The position numbers were made by a program, and so were the translations under genes. A stretch of DNA of 64,000 bases. It comes from Blautia luti. Lineage in GTDB: Bacteria > Bacillota > Clostridia > Lachnospirales > Lachnospiraceae. Positions within the stretch are counted from its first letter, which is position 1. Each line of letters starts with the position of its first letter. The notes under the pieces are model-generated. The model saw only the letters and a list, made by a program, of their open reading frames with translations. It ran no database searches and had not been told where the DNA came from. Location of the stretch: the NCBI RefSeq assembly GCF_033096465.1, contig NZ_AP028156.1, positions 35,001 through 99,000 of the forward strand, read 5' to 3'. Below, piece after piece: positions 9,175 through 17,725 of the stretch.

Positions 9175-9438
9175 ATGAATGGAGACGGTGTTGGATTGAA
9201 TTACACTTATATGGTCAAATGTGCAGACGGAACTCTTTATACAGGATGGACAAACTGTCTGCAGAAACGTTTGAAAGCGCACAATGAGGGGAAAAACGGA
9301 GCCAAATATACGAAGGCCAAAAGACCTGTAAGTCTTGTATATTATGAAGGTTTTCGTACAAAGGAAGAGGCCATGAGGCGGGAATATCAGATCAAGCAGC
9401 TCACCAGAGAAAAGAAGCTGGGTCTGATGGAGTTTTAA
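9175..9438 (+). CDS. GIY-YIG domain protein (UPF0213/YazA type)
   Basis: Small single-domain GIY-YIG protein of up to 87 residues. The domain starts with YTYMVKCADGTLYTGWT (first Tyr pair and the Tyr-Thr-Gly motif), then conserved R and H in KRLKAHNEG and the catalytic Glu of the EEAMRREYQIKQL segment. Family members (YhbQ, YazA) are thought to act on DNA, but the cellular role is unsettled. The ATG at 9175 has a poor ribosome site; a TTG at 9196, eleven bases after GGAG, would give the usual family start NYTY, so the true start may be 9196. Confidence 0.85.
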   Translation: MNGDGVGLNYTYMVKCADGTLYTGWTNCLQKRLKAHNEGKNGAKYTKAKRPVSLVYYEGFRTKEEAMRREYQIKQLTREKKLGLMEF

Positions 9439-9521
9439 CCGGATCAATCGGATCGGTAAGCCGCAAATGTGGATTGCAGACAGATGATGGATAAATGTTT
9501 TAGATGAGGAGGAAAAAGAAG

Positions 9522-10481
9522 ATGAAAAAGTTTACAAAATGGCTTGCTGTCTGTGCAGCTTGTCTTGCGTTGGGAGCAGTTCCGGCAGCAGGAGCAACTA
9601 CATCTGTGCAGCCAACTGTTGCCCAGGCTTCAGTGAAAACAACGAAACCTGCACCGAAACCAAGACGCGGATGGTACGGAACCATGCCGAAGAAATGTTA
9701 TTATGGTAAAGATGGACAGACTCTTAAGGGACTGCATAAGATCAAAGGAGAATATTACTATTTCGGTCAGATCAAAGGCTACATGAAAACTGGCTGGAAA
9801 AACATTGTGAGAAATGGAAAAATGCGCCGTCACTATTTTTCACCGAAAACCGGAAAAGCCTGTATTGGATTACATAAGATTGATGGAAAATATTATTTCT
9901 TTAATAAATATGGAATTATGAAAATTGTCAATACTGTAGACGGAAAGACTACTTACTATATTGGCTCCGATGGTGTTATCCAGGCACGAAAAAAGGGAAA
10001 TACCATGTATTATGCAAATGGTAAGAAAAAGATGAATCAGACAGCATATGAGTATGAAACTCTGCTGAGAGCGAAAGCAGTCGTAGCAGCCATTACCACT
10101 CCGGGAATGTCTCAGAGTGAGAAATTCCAGACCTGCTATAATTGGGTGATCAAACATTATTACAATACACGAAGAATTTTCCAGAATCAGACTTCCTGGC
10201 CTGCATTGTATGCCAATGATTATTTCCTGACAGGCAGCCAGGGCGGTGACTGTTTCTCTGACTCATGCACTTTCGCATATCTGGCCAGAGCACTGGGATA
10301 CAAGAATGTTTACGTATGTGTGGATACAGATCTTTTTGATGACAGCGGACATTGCTGGGCAGAGATCAATGGGCTGGTATATGACCCGTTATTCTCAGAG
10401 GCGAAAAATTATTATAAATATTTCGGAGCTACCTATGCATCTTATGGATTATCTCCGATCAGACGTGTACGTGTGAACTAA
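9522..10481 (+). CDS. Secreted transglutaminase-like protein with wall-binding-type repeats
   Basis: Start chosen at 9522 because AGGAGG at 9508-9513 precedes it; the ATG at 9504 overlaps that ribosome site. The 319 residues begin with a signal peptide ending near AGA. Next come Tyr/Gly-rich repeats (about 45-150; for example GLHKIKGEYYYF, GLHKIDGKYYFF), resembling the choline/cell-wall-binding repeats that tether proteins to Gram-positive walls. A C-terminal transglutaminase/cysteine-protease fold carries the triad C244 (GGDCFSDS), H277 (GHCWAEI) and D288 (VYDPLF). Probably an exported wall-associated enzyme acting on peptides or peptidoglycan; substrate unknown. Monocistronic, with its own terminator. 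Confidence 0.8.
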   Translation: MKKFTKWLAVCAACLALGAVPAAGATTSVQPTVAQASVKTTKPAPKPRRGWYGTMPKKCYYGKDGQTLKGLHKIKGEYYYFGQIKGYMKTGWKNIVRNGKMRRHYFSPKTGKACIGLHKIDGKYYFFNKYGIMKIVNTVDGKTTYYIGSDGVIQARKKGNTMYYANGKKKMNQTAYEYETLLRAKAVVAAITTPGMSQSEKFQTCYNWVIKHYYNTRRIFQNQTSWPALYANDYFLTGSQGGDCFSDSCTFAYLARALGYKNVYVCVDTDLFDDSGHCWAEINGLVYDPLFSEAKNYYKYFGATYASYGLSPIRRVRVN

Positions 10482-10496
10482 ATAAAAAGATGATAA

Positions 10497-10551
10497 AAAA
10501 AAGACCTTTGCCAGCTGCATAGTCAATGCAGCCGGGCAAGGGTCTTTTTTG
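10497..10551 (+). terminator. Terminator after the transglutaminase-like gene
   Basis: AAAGACCTTTGCCAGCTGCAT pairs with ATGCAGCCGGGCAAGGGTCTTT through a 5-base loop and ends in a T-run. Confidence 0.92.
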
Positions 10552-10571
10552 CAACAGTGAAATATGTTGTT

Positions 10572-10607
10572 AAAAAAAGCGCTGCAGGCGGAGAATCCCG
10601 CCTGCAG
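10572..10607 (-). terminator. Terminator of the hemolysin III gene
   Basis: On the minus strand CTGCAGGCGG pairs with CCGCCTGCAG and is followed by CGCTTTTTTT. Confidence 0.85.
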
Positions 10608-10615
10608 AACACCTT

Positions 10616-11278
10616 TTATACAGGAAGCGGAGCTACGAAGAAGTACATGACGATAAAGTGGCAGGCACTTCCAAGCATAACGAAAATATGGAAAATTTCG
10701 TGTGATCCGAAATTCTTGTGTTTGGCGTCAAAAAGCGGAACTTTCAGCGCATAGATCACACCGCCGATGGTATAGATGATCCCACCTGCCAGAAGCCAGT
10801 CGAAGCCAGCCCTGGGAAGTGCATGGAAGATGGGGACAAAGGCAAGAACACAAAGCCAGCCCATTCCAATATAAAGCACAGAGGATAGCCATTTCGGGCA
10901 GGTGATCCAGCAGCCTTTCAGGATCATACCAAGAATAGCAATGCCCCATACCAGTGAGCACAGAATATAGCCAATATGGTTATGAAGCACGATGAGGCAC
11001 ACGGGAGTATAACTGCCGGCAATCATAATGAAGATCATCATATGGTCCATTTTCCGCAGCCTGCGGTTTACTTTATCTGTGGAATCTACAGAATGATAAA
11101 TAGTGCTGGCTGCATAAAGAAGGATCATAGTGAGGATAAAAACACTAAGGGCAAAAATATGGATCACATCGTAGGATCTGGCTGCTTTTATAATAAGAGG
11201 AACAGCTCCTGCCAGTGCGAGAAGTAATGCGATGCCGTGGGTGATGGCACTTCCTGGATCTTTTAACTTAAATTTCAT
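10616..11278 (-). CDS. Hemolysin III family membrane protein (TrhA/PAQR-like)
   Basis: A 220-residue integral membrane protein with seven predicted hydrophobic segments. Family motifs: DPGSAITHGIALLLALAG at the start, YHSVDS, DHMMIFIMIAGSYTPV, and SHEIFHIFVMLGSACHF at the end, which supply the Ser/Asp/His residues typical of the zinc site in the PAQR fold. Bacterial members are linked to membrane homeostasis; true haemolysin activity is doubtful. Although the frame is open further upstream, the ATG at 11278 is preceded by AGGAGG on the minus strand and matches the family start. Convergent with the gene at 9522, each with its own terminator. Confidence 0.88.
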   Translation of the reverse strand: MKFKLKDPGSAITHGIALLLALAGAVPLIIKAARSYDVIHIFALSVFILTMILLYAASTIYHSVDSTDKVNRRLRKMDHMMIFIMIAGSYTPVCLIVLHNHIGYILCSLVWGIAILGMILKGCWITCPKWLSSVLYIGMGWLCVLAFVPIFHALPRAGFDWLLAGGIIYTIGGVIYALKVPLFDAKHKNFGSHEIFHIFVMLGSACHFIVMYFFVAPLPV

Positions 11279-11492
11279 GATAATCGCCTCCTGATACAGA
11301 TGAGTCCATGGATTCTTTTTATAACTTTTTATAATAAAACAGAATGCATGGAAAATGAAAAAACTTATCAAAAACTTTGTAATGTAGTAATTAAAACTAT
11401 ATATTAAGTATATGAATACTATAACACAAATATTCAAAAATGCAAGTATTTATTTTGGAAATCAAATAAAACTCAGGAAGTGTGGGAAATTG

Positions 11493-11521
11493 TTGAAAAC
11501 AGACGAAAAAGCTCATATAAT
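11493..11521 (+). promoter_or_regulatory. Promoter of the parA-like operon
   Basis: TTGAAA at 11493-11498 and TATAAT at 11516-11521 with a 17-base spacer. It leaves a leader of about 30 bases before the ATG at 11558. Confidence 0.75.
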
Positions 11522-11557
11522 GAGTATATATAAAGCAAAAACGAGGGAGGTATTTCC

Positions 11558-12349
11558 ATGGGAAAGACCATAACCATGTGTTTTACGAACAATAAGGGAG
11601 GAAGCGGGAAGTCTACAACCTGCTCCAACCTGGGGGCAGCAATGGCGAAGGCGGGAAAGAAAGTACTGTTGATAGACGGAGATATGCAGCTGAATCTGTC
11701 GCTGGCATTTTTCCCGGAAGACTGGGTGCTGGAGCATGCGGCGGGAGAACTGAATCTGTACCGGGCCATTGGGAAACAGGCGGATCTGACAGAGTATGTG
11801 GTGCATACACCGTATGAGAATCTGGATCTGATTCCGTCATCCACATTGATGAGCTCTATTGAGTATGAACTTTTTACCAAGTGGCAGAGAGAGTTTATAT
11901 TGCGGAAATGTCTGCAGAAGATCAGGGAGTCAGAAGCATACGATTATATTCTGATCGATGCTCCACCTACATTGGGAGGATGGGTCATGAATATCCTGTG
12001 TGCTTCCGATCAGGTGATCATTCCGGTAGAAGCCAGCCCGTGGGGGATGTTTGGACTGGCGAATATGTTTGAATTCCTGAATGAGGTGAAACAGATCTCA
12101 CCTGAACTGGAAGTTGCGGGAATTGCGGTCACGAAAGTGGATACCCGCAAGAGCTATTATAAGCAGACCATGGATACCCTGCATGAACTGGAGAATATTC
12201 ATGTATTTGAGCAGGTGATCAGGGTAGACAGTGCAATAGAATGGTCACAGGATAACAGTATTCCGGTAGTAGAATACAAAAAGTCCAGCAGAAGCGCAAA
12301 GGAATACACACAATTAGCAGAGGAGGTAATGGAACATGTCAGTAGGTAA
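11558..12349 (+). CDS. ParA/Soj-family ATPase
   Basis: A 263-residue deviant Walker-A ATPase. The P-loop KGGSGKST is at residues 13-20, with the signature lysine K13 and catalytic K18; Walker A' DGDMQ is near residue 47, and Walker B is ILIDAPP near 135. Such proteins form dynamic dimers on DNA or membrane and position chromosomes, plasmids or protein cargoes. There is no adjacent ParB and no replication gene; instead a 67-residue basic protein overlaps the end by 14 bases, so the two are translated together. That arrangement suggests a cargo-positioning pair rather than plasmid partition, which is inference. GGGAGG precedes the start. Confidence 0.9.
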   Translation: MGKTITMCFTNNKGGSGKSTTCSNLGAAMAKAGKKVLLIDGDMQLNLSLAFFPEDWVLEHAAGELNLYRAIGKQADLTEYVVHTPYENLDLIPSSTLMSSIEYELFTKWQREFILRKCLQKIRESEAYDYILIDAPPTLGGWVMNILCASDQVIIPVEASPWGMFGLANMFEFLNEVKQISPELEVAGIAVTKVDTRKSYYKQTMDTLHELENIHVFEQVIRVDSAIEWSQDNSIPVVEYKKSSRSAKEYTQLAEEVMEHVSR

Positions 12350-12539
12350 AGGAAGCATTCAGCGTGCAGCAAGTGCAGAAGCAAAGAAAACCACAACCAG
12401 AAAGAAAGCGGTGAAGACTACAGTCCTCACTCCACAGAATTCAGAAGAACTGGAAAAAGCCTTTGTTACAAAGAAGCAGGAAGAGCCTGTAAAAGGCCCT
12501 GTGCATATCAATGAAGAGCTGCCGGTATATCTCCTGTAA
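12336..12539 (+). CDS. Small basic partner of the ParA-like ATPase
   Basis: A 67-residue protein whose ATG overlaps the parA-like gene by 14 bases and follows AGGAGG. The N-terminal half is rich in Lys, Thr and Ala (residues 15-30) and looks disordered and able to bind nucleic acid; the C-terminal end is mixed acidic and hydrophobic (VHINEELPVYLL). ParA-family ATPases are usually stimulated by a basic N-terminal stretch of their partner (ParB, McdB and similar), and this protein has such a stretch. I do not recognise a named family; the partner role is inferred from overlap and composition. Confidence 0.65.
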   Translation: MSVGKGSIQRAASAEAKKTTTRKKAVKTTVLTPQNSEELEKAFVTKKQEEPVKGPVHINEELPVYLL

Positions 12540-12572
12540 CCATTTATCCGGCTGTGAACCGTAAAATAGGTC

Positions 12573-12601
12573 TTGTCAGAGCCCCATTAATTTGCTATGC
12601 T
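12573..12601 (+). promoter_or_regulatory. Promoter of the LacI-type regulator gene
   Basis: TTGTCA at 12573-12578 and TATGCT at 12596-12601 with a 17-base spacer. The expected start point falls just before the operator at 12614. Confidence 0.65.
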
Positions 12602-12613
12602 ATTTAATAAATG

Positions 12614-12632
12614 AACAAACGGTTGCGTAAAT
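12614..12632 (+). promoter_or_regulatory. LacI-type operator in the regulator's own leader
   Basis: ACAAACGGTTGCGTAAATG matches the sites at 13787 and 13914. It lies directly after the promoter, so the regulator probably represses itself. An ATG at 12611 that would be an earlier start reads through the operator and has no ribosome site. Confidence 0.7.
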
Positions 12633-12643
12633 GGGGTGTTTTT

Positions 12644-13672
12644 ATGGAATCAGAGGAAAAGAACATATATACAGAAGAGAAGAAAGTATATACCATAGAG
12701 GATATTGCCAGGGAACTGGGAGTCAGTAAGACTACGGTTTCCAGGGCAATTTCCGGCAAGGGACGTATCGGACAGGCAACCAGGGCGAGAGTGCTTCAGT
12801 TTATTGAAGAGCATGATTACCGTCCCAATGTGATGGCGAGAGGGCTTGCCCAGAAGAAAACTTATAATCTGGCATTGCTTTTGCCCAAGGATTATGCTGC
12901 TACGGAGTTTCCGTTTTTCAAAGACTGTATGAATGGAATCTGTGAGGTAGCGTCCAGTTACGATTATGATATTCTTATTTCTATGATAGACGGGGAAGAT
13001 CTGTCACAGATACAGCGTCTGGAGGCGAACCGGAAGGTGGACGGAATGATCGTCAGCCGTGCGGTGGAGAGTTCGAAAGCGCAGAAATATCTGAAAAGCT
13101 GCAAGGAGCCTTTTGTGGTGATCGGTCCTTCAGGGGATGAGGAAATCCCATTTGTGGATAATAGGAATCAGGAAGCAAGTGAAGAACTGACCAGTATCAT
13201 GCTTATGAAAGGAACCCGCAGACTGGCACTGCTGGGAGGAAACCGTTCCTACAGTGTGACAGGAAGCAGATATTAGGGGTATAAGGATGCACATGAGAAA
13301 ATGGGTGTTCCGCTGGATACAGGACTGGTCTTTATGGACTGTGACAATCAGCTGAAGGTGACTGAAGCGGTGAAAAAGGCACTGGATCAGAAGGCAGACG
13401 GGATATTGTGTATGGATGATGTGATCTGCAACATGTGTCTGAGCAGCCTGAGAGAGAAAAAAGTGAAGGTTCCTTCCGGAGTACGGGTAGCCAGCATGTA
13501 TGACAGTAAAAATCTGGAATATAACAATCCGCCGGTTACCAGTGTGAAGTTCGATACAGTAAGACTTGGTAAAATGGCATGTGTGAAATTGTTGAAGATT
13601 CTGGGGGAAACTCCTGAAGAAGATACACTGCCGTTGAATTACCAGGTAGTTCTGAGGGAATCTACACAGTAA
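12644..13672 (+). pseudogene. LacI-family regulator split by an in-frame TAG
   Basis: Start set at ATG 12644, preceded by GGGGTG. The helix-turn-helix (about residues 15-35, YTIEDIARELGVSKTTVSRAI) and the first part of the sugar-binding domain are intact. Codon 211 (13274-13276) is TAG inside SRY-stop-GYKDA, where related proteins read on (SRYxGYxDA). The rest continues in the same frame to 13672 with normal family sequence, including the conserved stretch ending in LRESTQ. One base change (for example CAG or AGG to TAG) explains the break. The N-terminal piece keeps the DNA-binding domain but lacks half of the effector domain and would probably not dimerise normally. It is the likely regulator of the adjacent oligosaccharide operon, since three matching operators surround it. 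A sequence error is possible. Confidence 0.85.
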
Positions 13673-13728
13673 TTATAAATGAATATCAGTATCCATTGAG
13701 AGAGATATAAAACAGGATTATATGGGAA

Positions 13729-13769
13729 GTCTCGAAACAGTTGACAAGGTCAGCTTTTCGAGATTTTTT
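13729..13769 (+). terminator. Terminator of the split LacI-type gene
   Basis: TCTCGAAA and AGTTGAC pair with GTCAGCT and TTTCGAGA, followed by TTTTTTG. Confidence 0.8.
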
Positions 13770-13786
13770 GTTGTCATTCACAGGAT

Positions 13787-13802
13787 AAACGTTTGCGCAA
13801 AT
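13787..13802 (+). promoter_or_regulatory. LacI-type operator upstream of the oligosaccharide operon
   Basis: AAACGTTTGCGCAAAT, an almost symmetric version of the motif also seen at 12614 and 13914. It lies 88 bases upstream of the promoter -35 box. Confidence 0.65.
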
Positions 13803-13874
13803 TGCTATATTACATACAACTGCATTGTGCAATATGCTAAAAAGTTACATGCTAAATTAGAGAATAATATCTAA

Positions 13875-13903
13875 TTGACATTAAGAACCAGATAGAATAT
13901 ACT
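13875..13903 (+). promoter_or_regulatory. Promoter of the oligosaccharide ABC operon
   Basis: TTGACA at 13875-13880 (perfect -35) and TATACT at 13898-13903 with a 17-base spacer. Confidence 0.85.
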
Positions 13904-13913
13904 AAAAACATGA

Positions 13914-13931
13914 ACAAACGGTTGCGCAACG
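13914..13931 (+). promoter_or_regulatory. LacI-type operator at the operon start point
   Basis: ACAAACGGTTGCGCAACG starts about ten bases after the -10 box and so overlaps the transcription start; binding here would block initiation. Confidence 0.75.
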
Positions 13932-14004
13932 AAAGCGAACAGGAATCTGAATACATCAGAATGAAGGTGGAGCGCAGCGTCTCAGAATATCAGGAGGTAG
14001 AGAG

Positions 14005-15270
14005 ATGAACAAAACAGTGAAAAAGGTAATGGTACCGGCATTAGCAGCAGTTATGGCTGTTTCTTCCGCAGTATGCGTAAGTGCAGCAGAAGACGAAACA
14101 ATTAAATTAACTGTATGGGGAGCTGAGGAAGATCAGACTTTATTAAAAAATCTGACAGATAAATTCCAGGAAGCTTACCCGGATCAGAAATTCGACATTC
14201 AGATCGGTGTAGAATCTGAGTCTACTGCAAAAGATACTATTCTGACAGACGTAGAAGCTGGTGCAGATGTATATGCATTCGCAGATGATCAGCTCACAGA
14301 TCTTGTAAAAGCCGGAGCACTTCTGAAACTTGATGATTATGCAGAAGCACTTCAGCTTGCAGATACAACACTTGATGATGTAAAAGCAGCAAACGTTGAA
14401 GGTGCTATTGATGCAGCAACAATTGATGGCAGCCTGTATGCATTTCCAAGAGCTGCTGACAACGGATATTTTCTTTACTATGATTCATCTGTAATTTCCG
14501 AGGAAGATGCAGCAAGCTGGGACAGCCTTCTTGAAGCAGCTGATAAGGCCGGAAAGAAAGTCGGTATGACACTTGCATCCGGATGGTACAATGCTTCCTT
14601 CTTCTACGGTGCAGGATTTACAACAGGACTTAACGATGACGGAACAACAACTATGGACTGGAACGGAACAAGTGCTGACGGATATACAGGTGTTGATGTA
14701 GTGAAAGGAATGCTTGATATCACATCCAATTCATCATTTATGGCAGTTGCTGATGGGGATATGTCTAACCAGCTTGCATCCGGTAATCTGGCAGCATGCG
14801 TCTCCGGTACATGGGATGCGATCACTGCACAGGATGTATTTGGTGACGGATATGCAGCAGCAAAGCTTCCTACATTTACAGTTGGTGACAAACAGGTTCA
14901 GCAGGGATCTGTTGCCGGTTATAAATATGTTGGTGTAAACGGCTATTCTGAGAATTCCGGATGGGCAGTTCTTCTTGCAGAGTACCTTACAAACGAAGAA
15001 TCCCAGCAGATGTTCTTTGATCAGAGAGAAAGCGGTCCTTCAAACAAGAATGTAGCAGCATCTGATTCTGTTCAGGAAAATGTAGCACTTGCAGCACTTG
15101 CAGCTCAGTCTGAATATGCACAGGCTCAGAAGGTTGGCGGAAAATATTGGGATCCTGCAAAGACATTCGGAGAACTGATTGCACAGGGAACATTATCTGC
15201 AGACGATGATAACGCAATCCAGGAAGCACTTGATAATCTGGTAGAAGGTGCTACTGCTTCTGTAGAATAA
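14005..15270 (+). CDS. Sugar ABC transporter substrate-binding protein (family 1, MalE/GanS-like)
   Basis: A 421-residue extracellular binding protein: signal peptide (residues 1-28, ending CVSA-AE), then the two-lobed family 1 fold beginning IKLTVWGAEED. It delivers oligosaccharides to the two permeases encoded downstream. The GH42 enzyme at the operon end points to galactosides or galacto-oligosaccharides; that is inference. The signal peptide reads as type I, with no good lipobox: the only Cys is preceded by AV, not by G or A. This is unusual for a Gram-positive binding protein. The ATG follows CAGGAGG. An intercistronic hairpin separates it from the permeases, and no ATPase gene is in the operon, so a shared MsmK-type ATPase is probably used. 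Confidence 0.88.
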   Translation: MNKTVKKVMVPALAAVMAVSSAVCVSAAEDETIKLTVWGAEEDQTLLKNLTDKFQEAYPDQKFDIQIGVESESTAKDTILTDVEAGADVYAFADDQLTDLVKAGALLKLDDYAEALQLADTTLDDVKAANVEGAIDAATIDGSLYAFPRAADNGYFLYYDSSVISEEDAASWDSLLEAADKAGKKVGMTLASGWYNASFFYGAGFTTGLNDDGTTTMDWNGTSADGYTGVDVVKGMLDITSNSSFMAVADGDMSNQLASGNLAACVSGTWDAITAQDVFGDGYAAAKLPTFTVGDKQVQQGSVAGYKYVGVNGYSENSGWAVLLAEYLTNEESQQMFFDQRESGPSNKNVAASDSVQENVALAALAAQSEYAQAQKVGGKYWDPAKTFGELIAQGTLSADDDNAIQEALDNLVEGATASVE

Positions 15271-15309
15271 TTGTAAAATAAAAAAATTATATAACAGATT
15301 TTAAAAATG

Positions 15310-15341
15310 GCCCATATGCATAACGACATGTGGGCTGTTTT
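15310..15341 (+). terminator. Intercistronic hairpin between binding protein and permease
   Basis: GCCCATATG pairs with CATGTGGGC over an 8-base loop, followed by TGTTTT. A weak terminator or RNA-stabilising hairpin here would keep the binding protein more abundant than the permeases. Confidence 0.55.
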
Positions 15342-15406
15342 AAGGAAACGGCAGATGCTGTCTGAGAAAAGACAGTAACAAAAATGAAATGACGAGGAGG
15401 AGAGAT

Positions 15407-16867
15407 ATGGCAGCACAGGACAATAATTCTGCTGCAGCGGCAGTGAGTGGATTCTTTAAATCCATCGGTGGATTTTTCGCTGACTTTGGTACTGCTGTAG
15501 TGAAAGGTGATGCTTTTGTAAAGCTGTCCCTGATCTGGATGGGCGCAGGCTATGCAAAGCGTAAACAGTATGTGAAAGCAGTACTGATGACATTGCTGGA
15601 GATCGCAGTGATCGTTTTTTCAGTGAAATTTGCAATGCAGTATGTATCAAAATTCAGTACCCTTGGTACTGTAAAGATGGAAAAAGTCTTTAACATGAAA
15701 ACAATGAAAAGTGAATTTAATGATTATGATAATTCCTTTACGATCCTGTTGTTTTCATTGTTCAGCTTTGTTGTATGGTTTGCGGCAGCTGTTGTGTGGT
15801 TTAAGAACGTGATCAATGCTTATACACTTCAGAAAATGGAAGAAGCGGGAAAGCATATCAATACTTTTAAAGAAGATCTCAGATCACTGACAGAAGAGAA
15901 GTTTCATATTACATTACTGACACTTCCGGTACTTGGAGTTGTGATTTTCACATTAATCCCAATCTTACTTCTGATCTTTGTAGCATTTACAAATTATGAT
16001 CAGCAGCATATGCCTCCTACTGAGTTGTTCTCATGGGTAGGTTTCAGTAACTTTATCAGTTTGTTTGGCGGCGGCGGTCTTACATCTACGTTCGGATATG
16101 CATTTGTGCGGGTTCTGGGATGGACACTTGTATGGGCTTTCTTCGCAACATTTACAACTTATATCGGAGGTATCCTGCTTTCACTGCTTCTTAACAGCAA
16201 GAAGACAAGACTGCCGAAGATGTGGCGTACTTTATTTATCGTAACGATTGCAGTACCGCAGTTTGTATCACTTCTGCTGGTGCGTAATTTCTTCTCAAAT
16301 GGTGGTATCGTCAATACAATCTGTCACAGCATTGGACTGACCGGATTCTTAAGAAGCATAGGACTTGTGTCCACAAGCTATATTCCGTTTCTTTCTGCTC
16401 CGGGCTGGGCACATGTAATGATCATTCTCATTAATATCTGGATCGGTGTTCCGTATCAGATGCTGATCGCAACAGGTGTCCTGATGAACCTTCCTTCTGA
16501 CCAGCTTGAGAGTGCAAGAGTAGACGGCGCAACAAACTTCCAGATATTCAGAAAGATCACAATGCCATATCTGCTCTTTGTAACAGGACCTGCTCTGATC
16601 ACAGATTTTGTAAAAAATATTAATAACTTTAATGTTATTTATCTGCTCACACAGGATGTTTATACAACAACGAATCAGGCAATGGCAAGCTCACAGGCAA
16701 AAGAGGTTGACCTTCTGGTTACCTGGCTGTTCCGTCTGACTCAGGATTACTACAACTATAAGATGGCATCAGCAATCGGTATTATCGTGTTTATTATCTG
16801 TGCAGTATTCACCCTGGTTGCATTTAACAGGATGATCAAGGGAGATAAGGAGGGAACATATCAATAA
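15407..16867 (+). CDS. Sugar ABC transporter permease (MalF/GanP-like)
   Basis: Start set at ATG 15407 after GAGGAGGAG; an upstream in-frame ATG at 15389 lies before that ribosome site. The 486-residue protein has a long N-terminal extension with its own membrane segments, as in MalF, then a core of six or more spans with the EAA-type loop SARVDGATNFQIFRKITMP near residue 370, which contacts the ATPase. Pairs with the permease starting at 16867. The length and N-terminal extension resemble maltodextrin and galactan-oligosaccharide permeases. Confidence 0.88.
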   Translation: MAAQDNNSAAAAVSGFFKSIGGFFADFGTAVVKGDAFVKLSLIWMGAGYAKRKQYVKAVLMTLLEIAVIVFSVKFAMQYVSKFSTLGTVKMEKVFNMKTMKSEFNDYDNSFTILLFSLFSFVVWFAAAVVWFKNVINAYTLQKMEEAGKHINTFKEDLRSLTEEKFHITLLTLPVLGVVIFTLIPILLLIFVAFTNYDQQHMPPTELFSWVGFSNFISLFGGGGLTSTFGYAFVRVLGWTLVWAFFATFTTYIGGILLSLLLNSKKTRLPKMWRTLFIVTIAVPQFVSLLLVRNFFSNGGIVNTICHSIGLTGFLRSIGLVSTSYIPFLSAPGWAHVMIILINIWIGVPYQMLIATGVLMNLPSDQLESARVDGATNFQIFRKITMPYLLFVTGPALITDFVKNINNFNVIYLLTQDVYTTTNQAMASSQAKEVDLLVTWLFRLTQDYYNYKMASAIGIIVFIICAVFTLVAFNRMIKGDKEGTYQ

Positions 16868-17721
16868 TGAAAAAGATGAAAGATAGTCGTACTTCTTCTA
16901 TAGTATTACATAATTTATTGATCGCAGTGCTGGCATTTATCTGGCTGATCCCGATCATCTGGCTGGTATGTACCTCCTTCAGTGCATATTCAGGAATGAA
17001 TACCAGTACATTTTTTCCGAAGGAATGGAGCATCAGCAATTACATGAAGCTGTTTCATTCAGATTCTGTATCTCAGTTTCCGCAGTGGTTTCTGAATACA
17101 TTTATCATTGCATGCTTTACATGTGTAATTTCCACTATGTTCGTACTGATGGTTGCATATGCCACATCTGTTATGAGATTCAAGATGAGAAAACCGCTGA
17201 TGAACATGGCAGTTATCCTGAATCTGTTTCCTGGTATGCTGGCAATGATAGCAGTTTATTTCACACTGAAATCCTTTAACCTGACAAACAGCTATGCCGG
17301 TCTTATCATGGTTTATTCCGCTTCTTCAGGTCTTGGTTATCTGATCGCGAAAGGATTCTTTGATACAGTTCCGAGAGCGCTCTGTGAGGCTGCCAGAATT
17401 GACGGATGCAGTGAGGCAAGAATCTTCTTCCAGATGGTTCTGCCCATGAGCCGCCCGATCGTTGTTTATACAGTTATCAGCAGTTTCCTGGTACCGTGGA
17501 TGGATTTCGTGTATGCGAAGATGATTCTGAATGCAGGTATTTCTTCTAAATATACAGTTGCAATTGGTCTGTACAAGATGCTGGATAAGAGTCTTATCAA
17601 TTCTTATTTCACTCAATTCTGCGCAGGTGGCGTACTGGTATCCATACCGATTTCTATCTTGTTTATGATCATGCAGAAATTCTATGTGGAAGGAATTACA
17701 GGCGGTGCTGTAAAAGGTTGA
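16867..17721 (+). CDS. Sugar ABC transporter permease (MalG/GanQ-like)
   Basis: A 284-residue inner-membrane permease with six predicted spans and the EAA motif EAARIDGCSEARIFFQMVLP (about residues 176-195). The ATG overlaps the previous stop by one base (TAATG) and follows AAGGAGGG inside the upstream gene, so the two permeases are translated together. Partner of the MalF-like subunit. The next gene (TraX-like) starts four bases after its stop. Confidence 0.9.
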   Translation: MKKMKDSRTSSIVLHNLLIAVLAFIWLIPIIWLVCTSFSAYSGMNTSTFFPKEWSISNYMKLFHSDSVSQFPQWFLNTFIIACFTCVISTMFVLMVAYATSVMRFKMRKPLMNMAVILNLFPGMLAMIAVYFTLKSFNLTNSYAGLIMVYSASSGLGYLIAKGFFDTVPRALCEAARIDGCSEARIFFQMVLPMSRPIVVYTVISSFLVPWMDFVYAKMILNAGISSKYTVAIGLYKMLDKSLINSYFTQFCAGGVLVSIPISILFMIMQKFYVEGITGGAVKG

Positions 17722-17725
17722 TGTT

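Noticed and set aside
12611..12643. Earlier ATG for the LacI-type gene at 12611
   Set aside because: The codons are the operator sequence directly after the promoter and no ribosome site precedes it.
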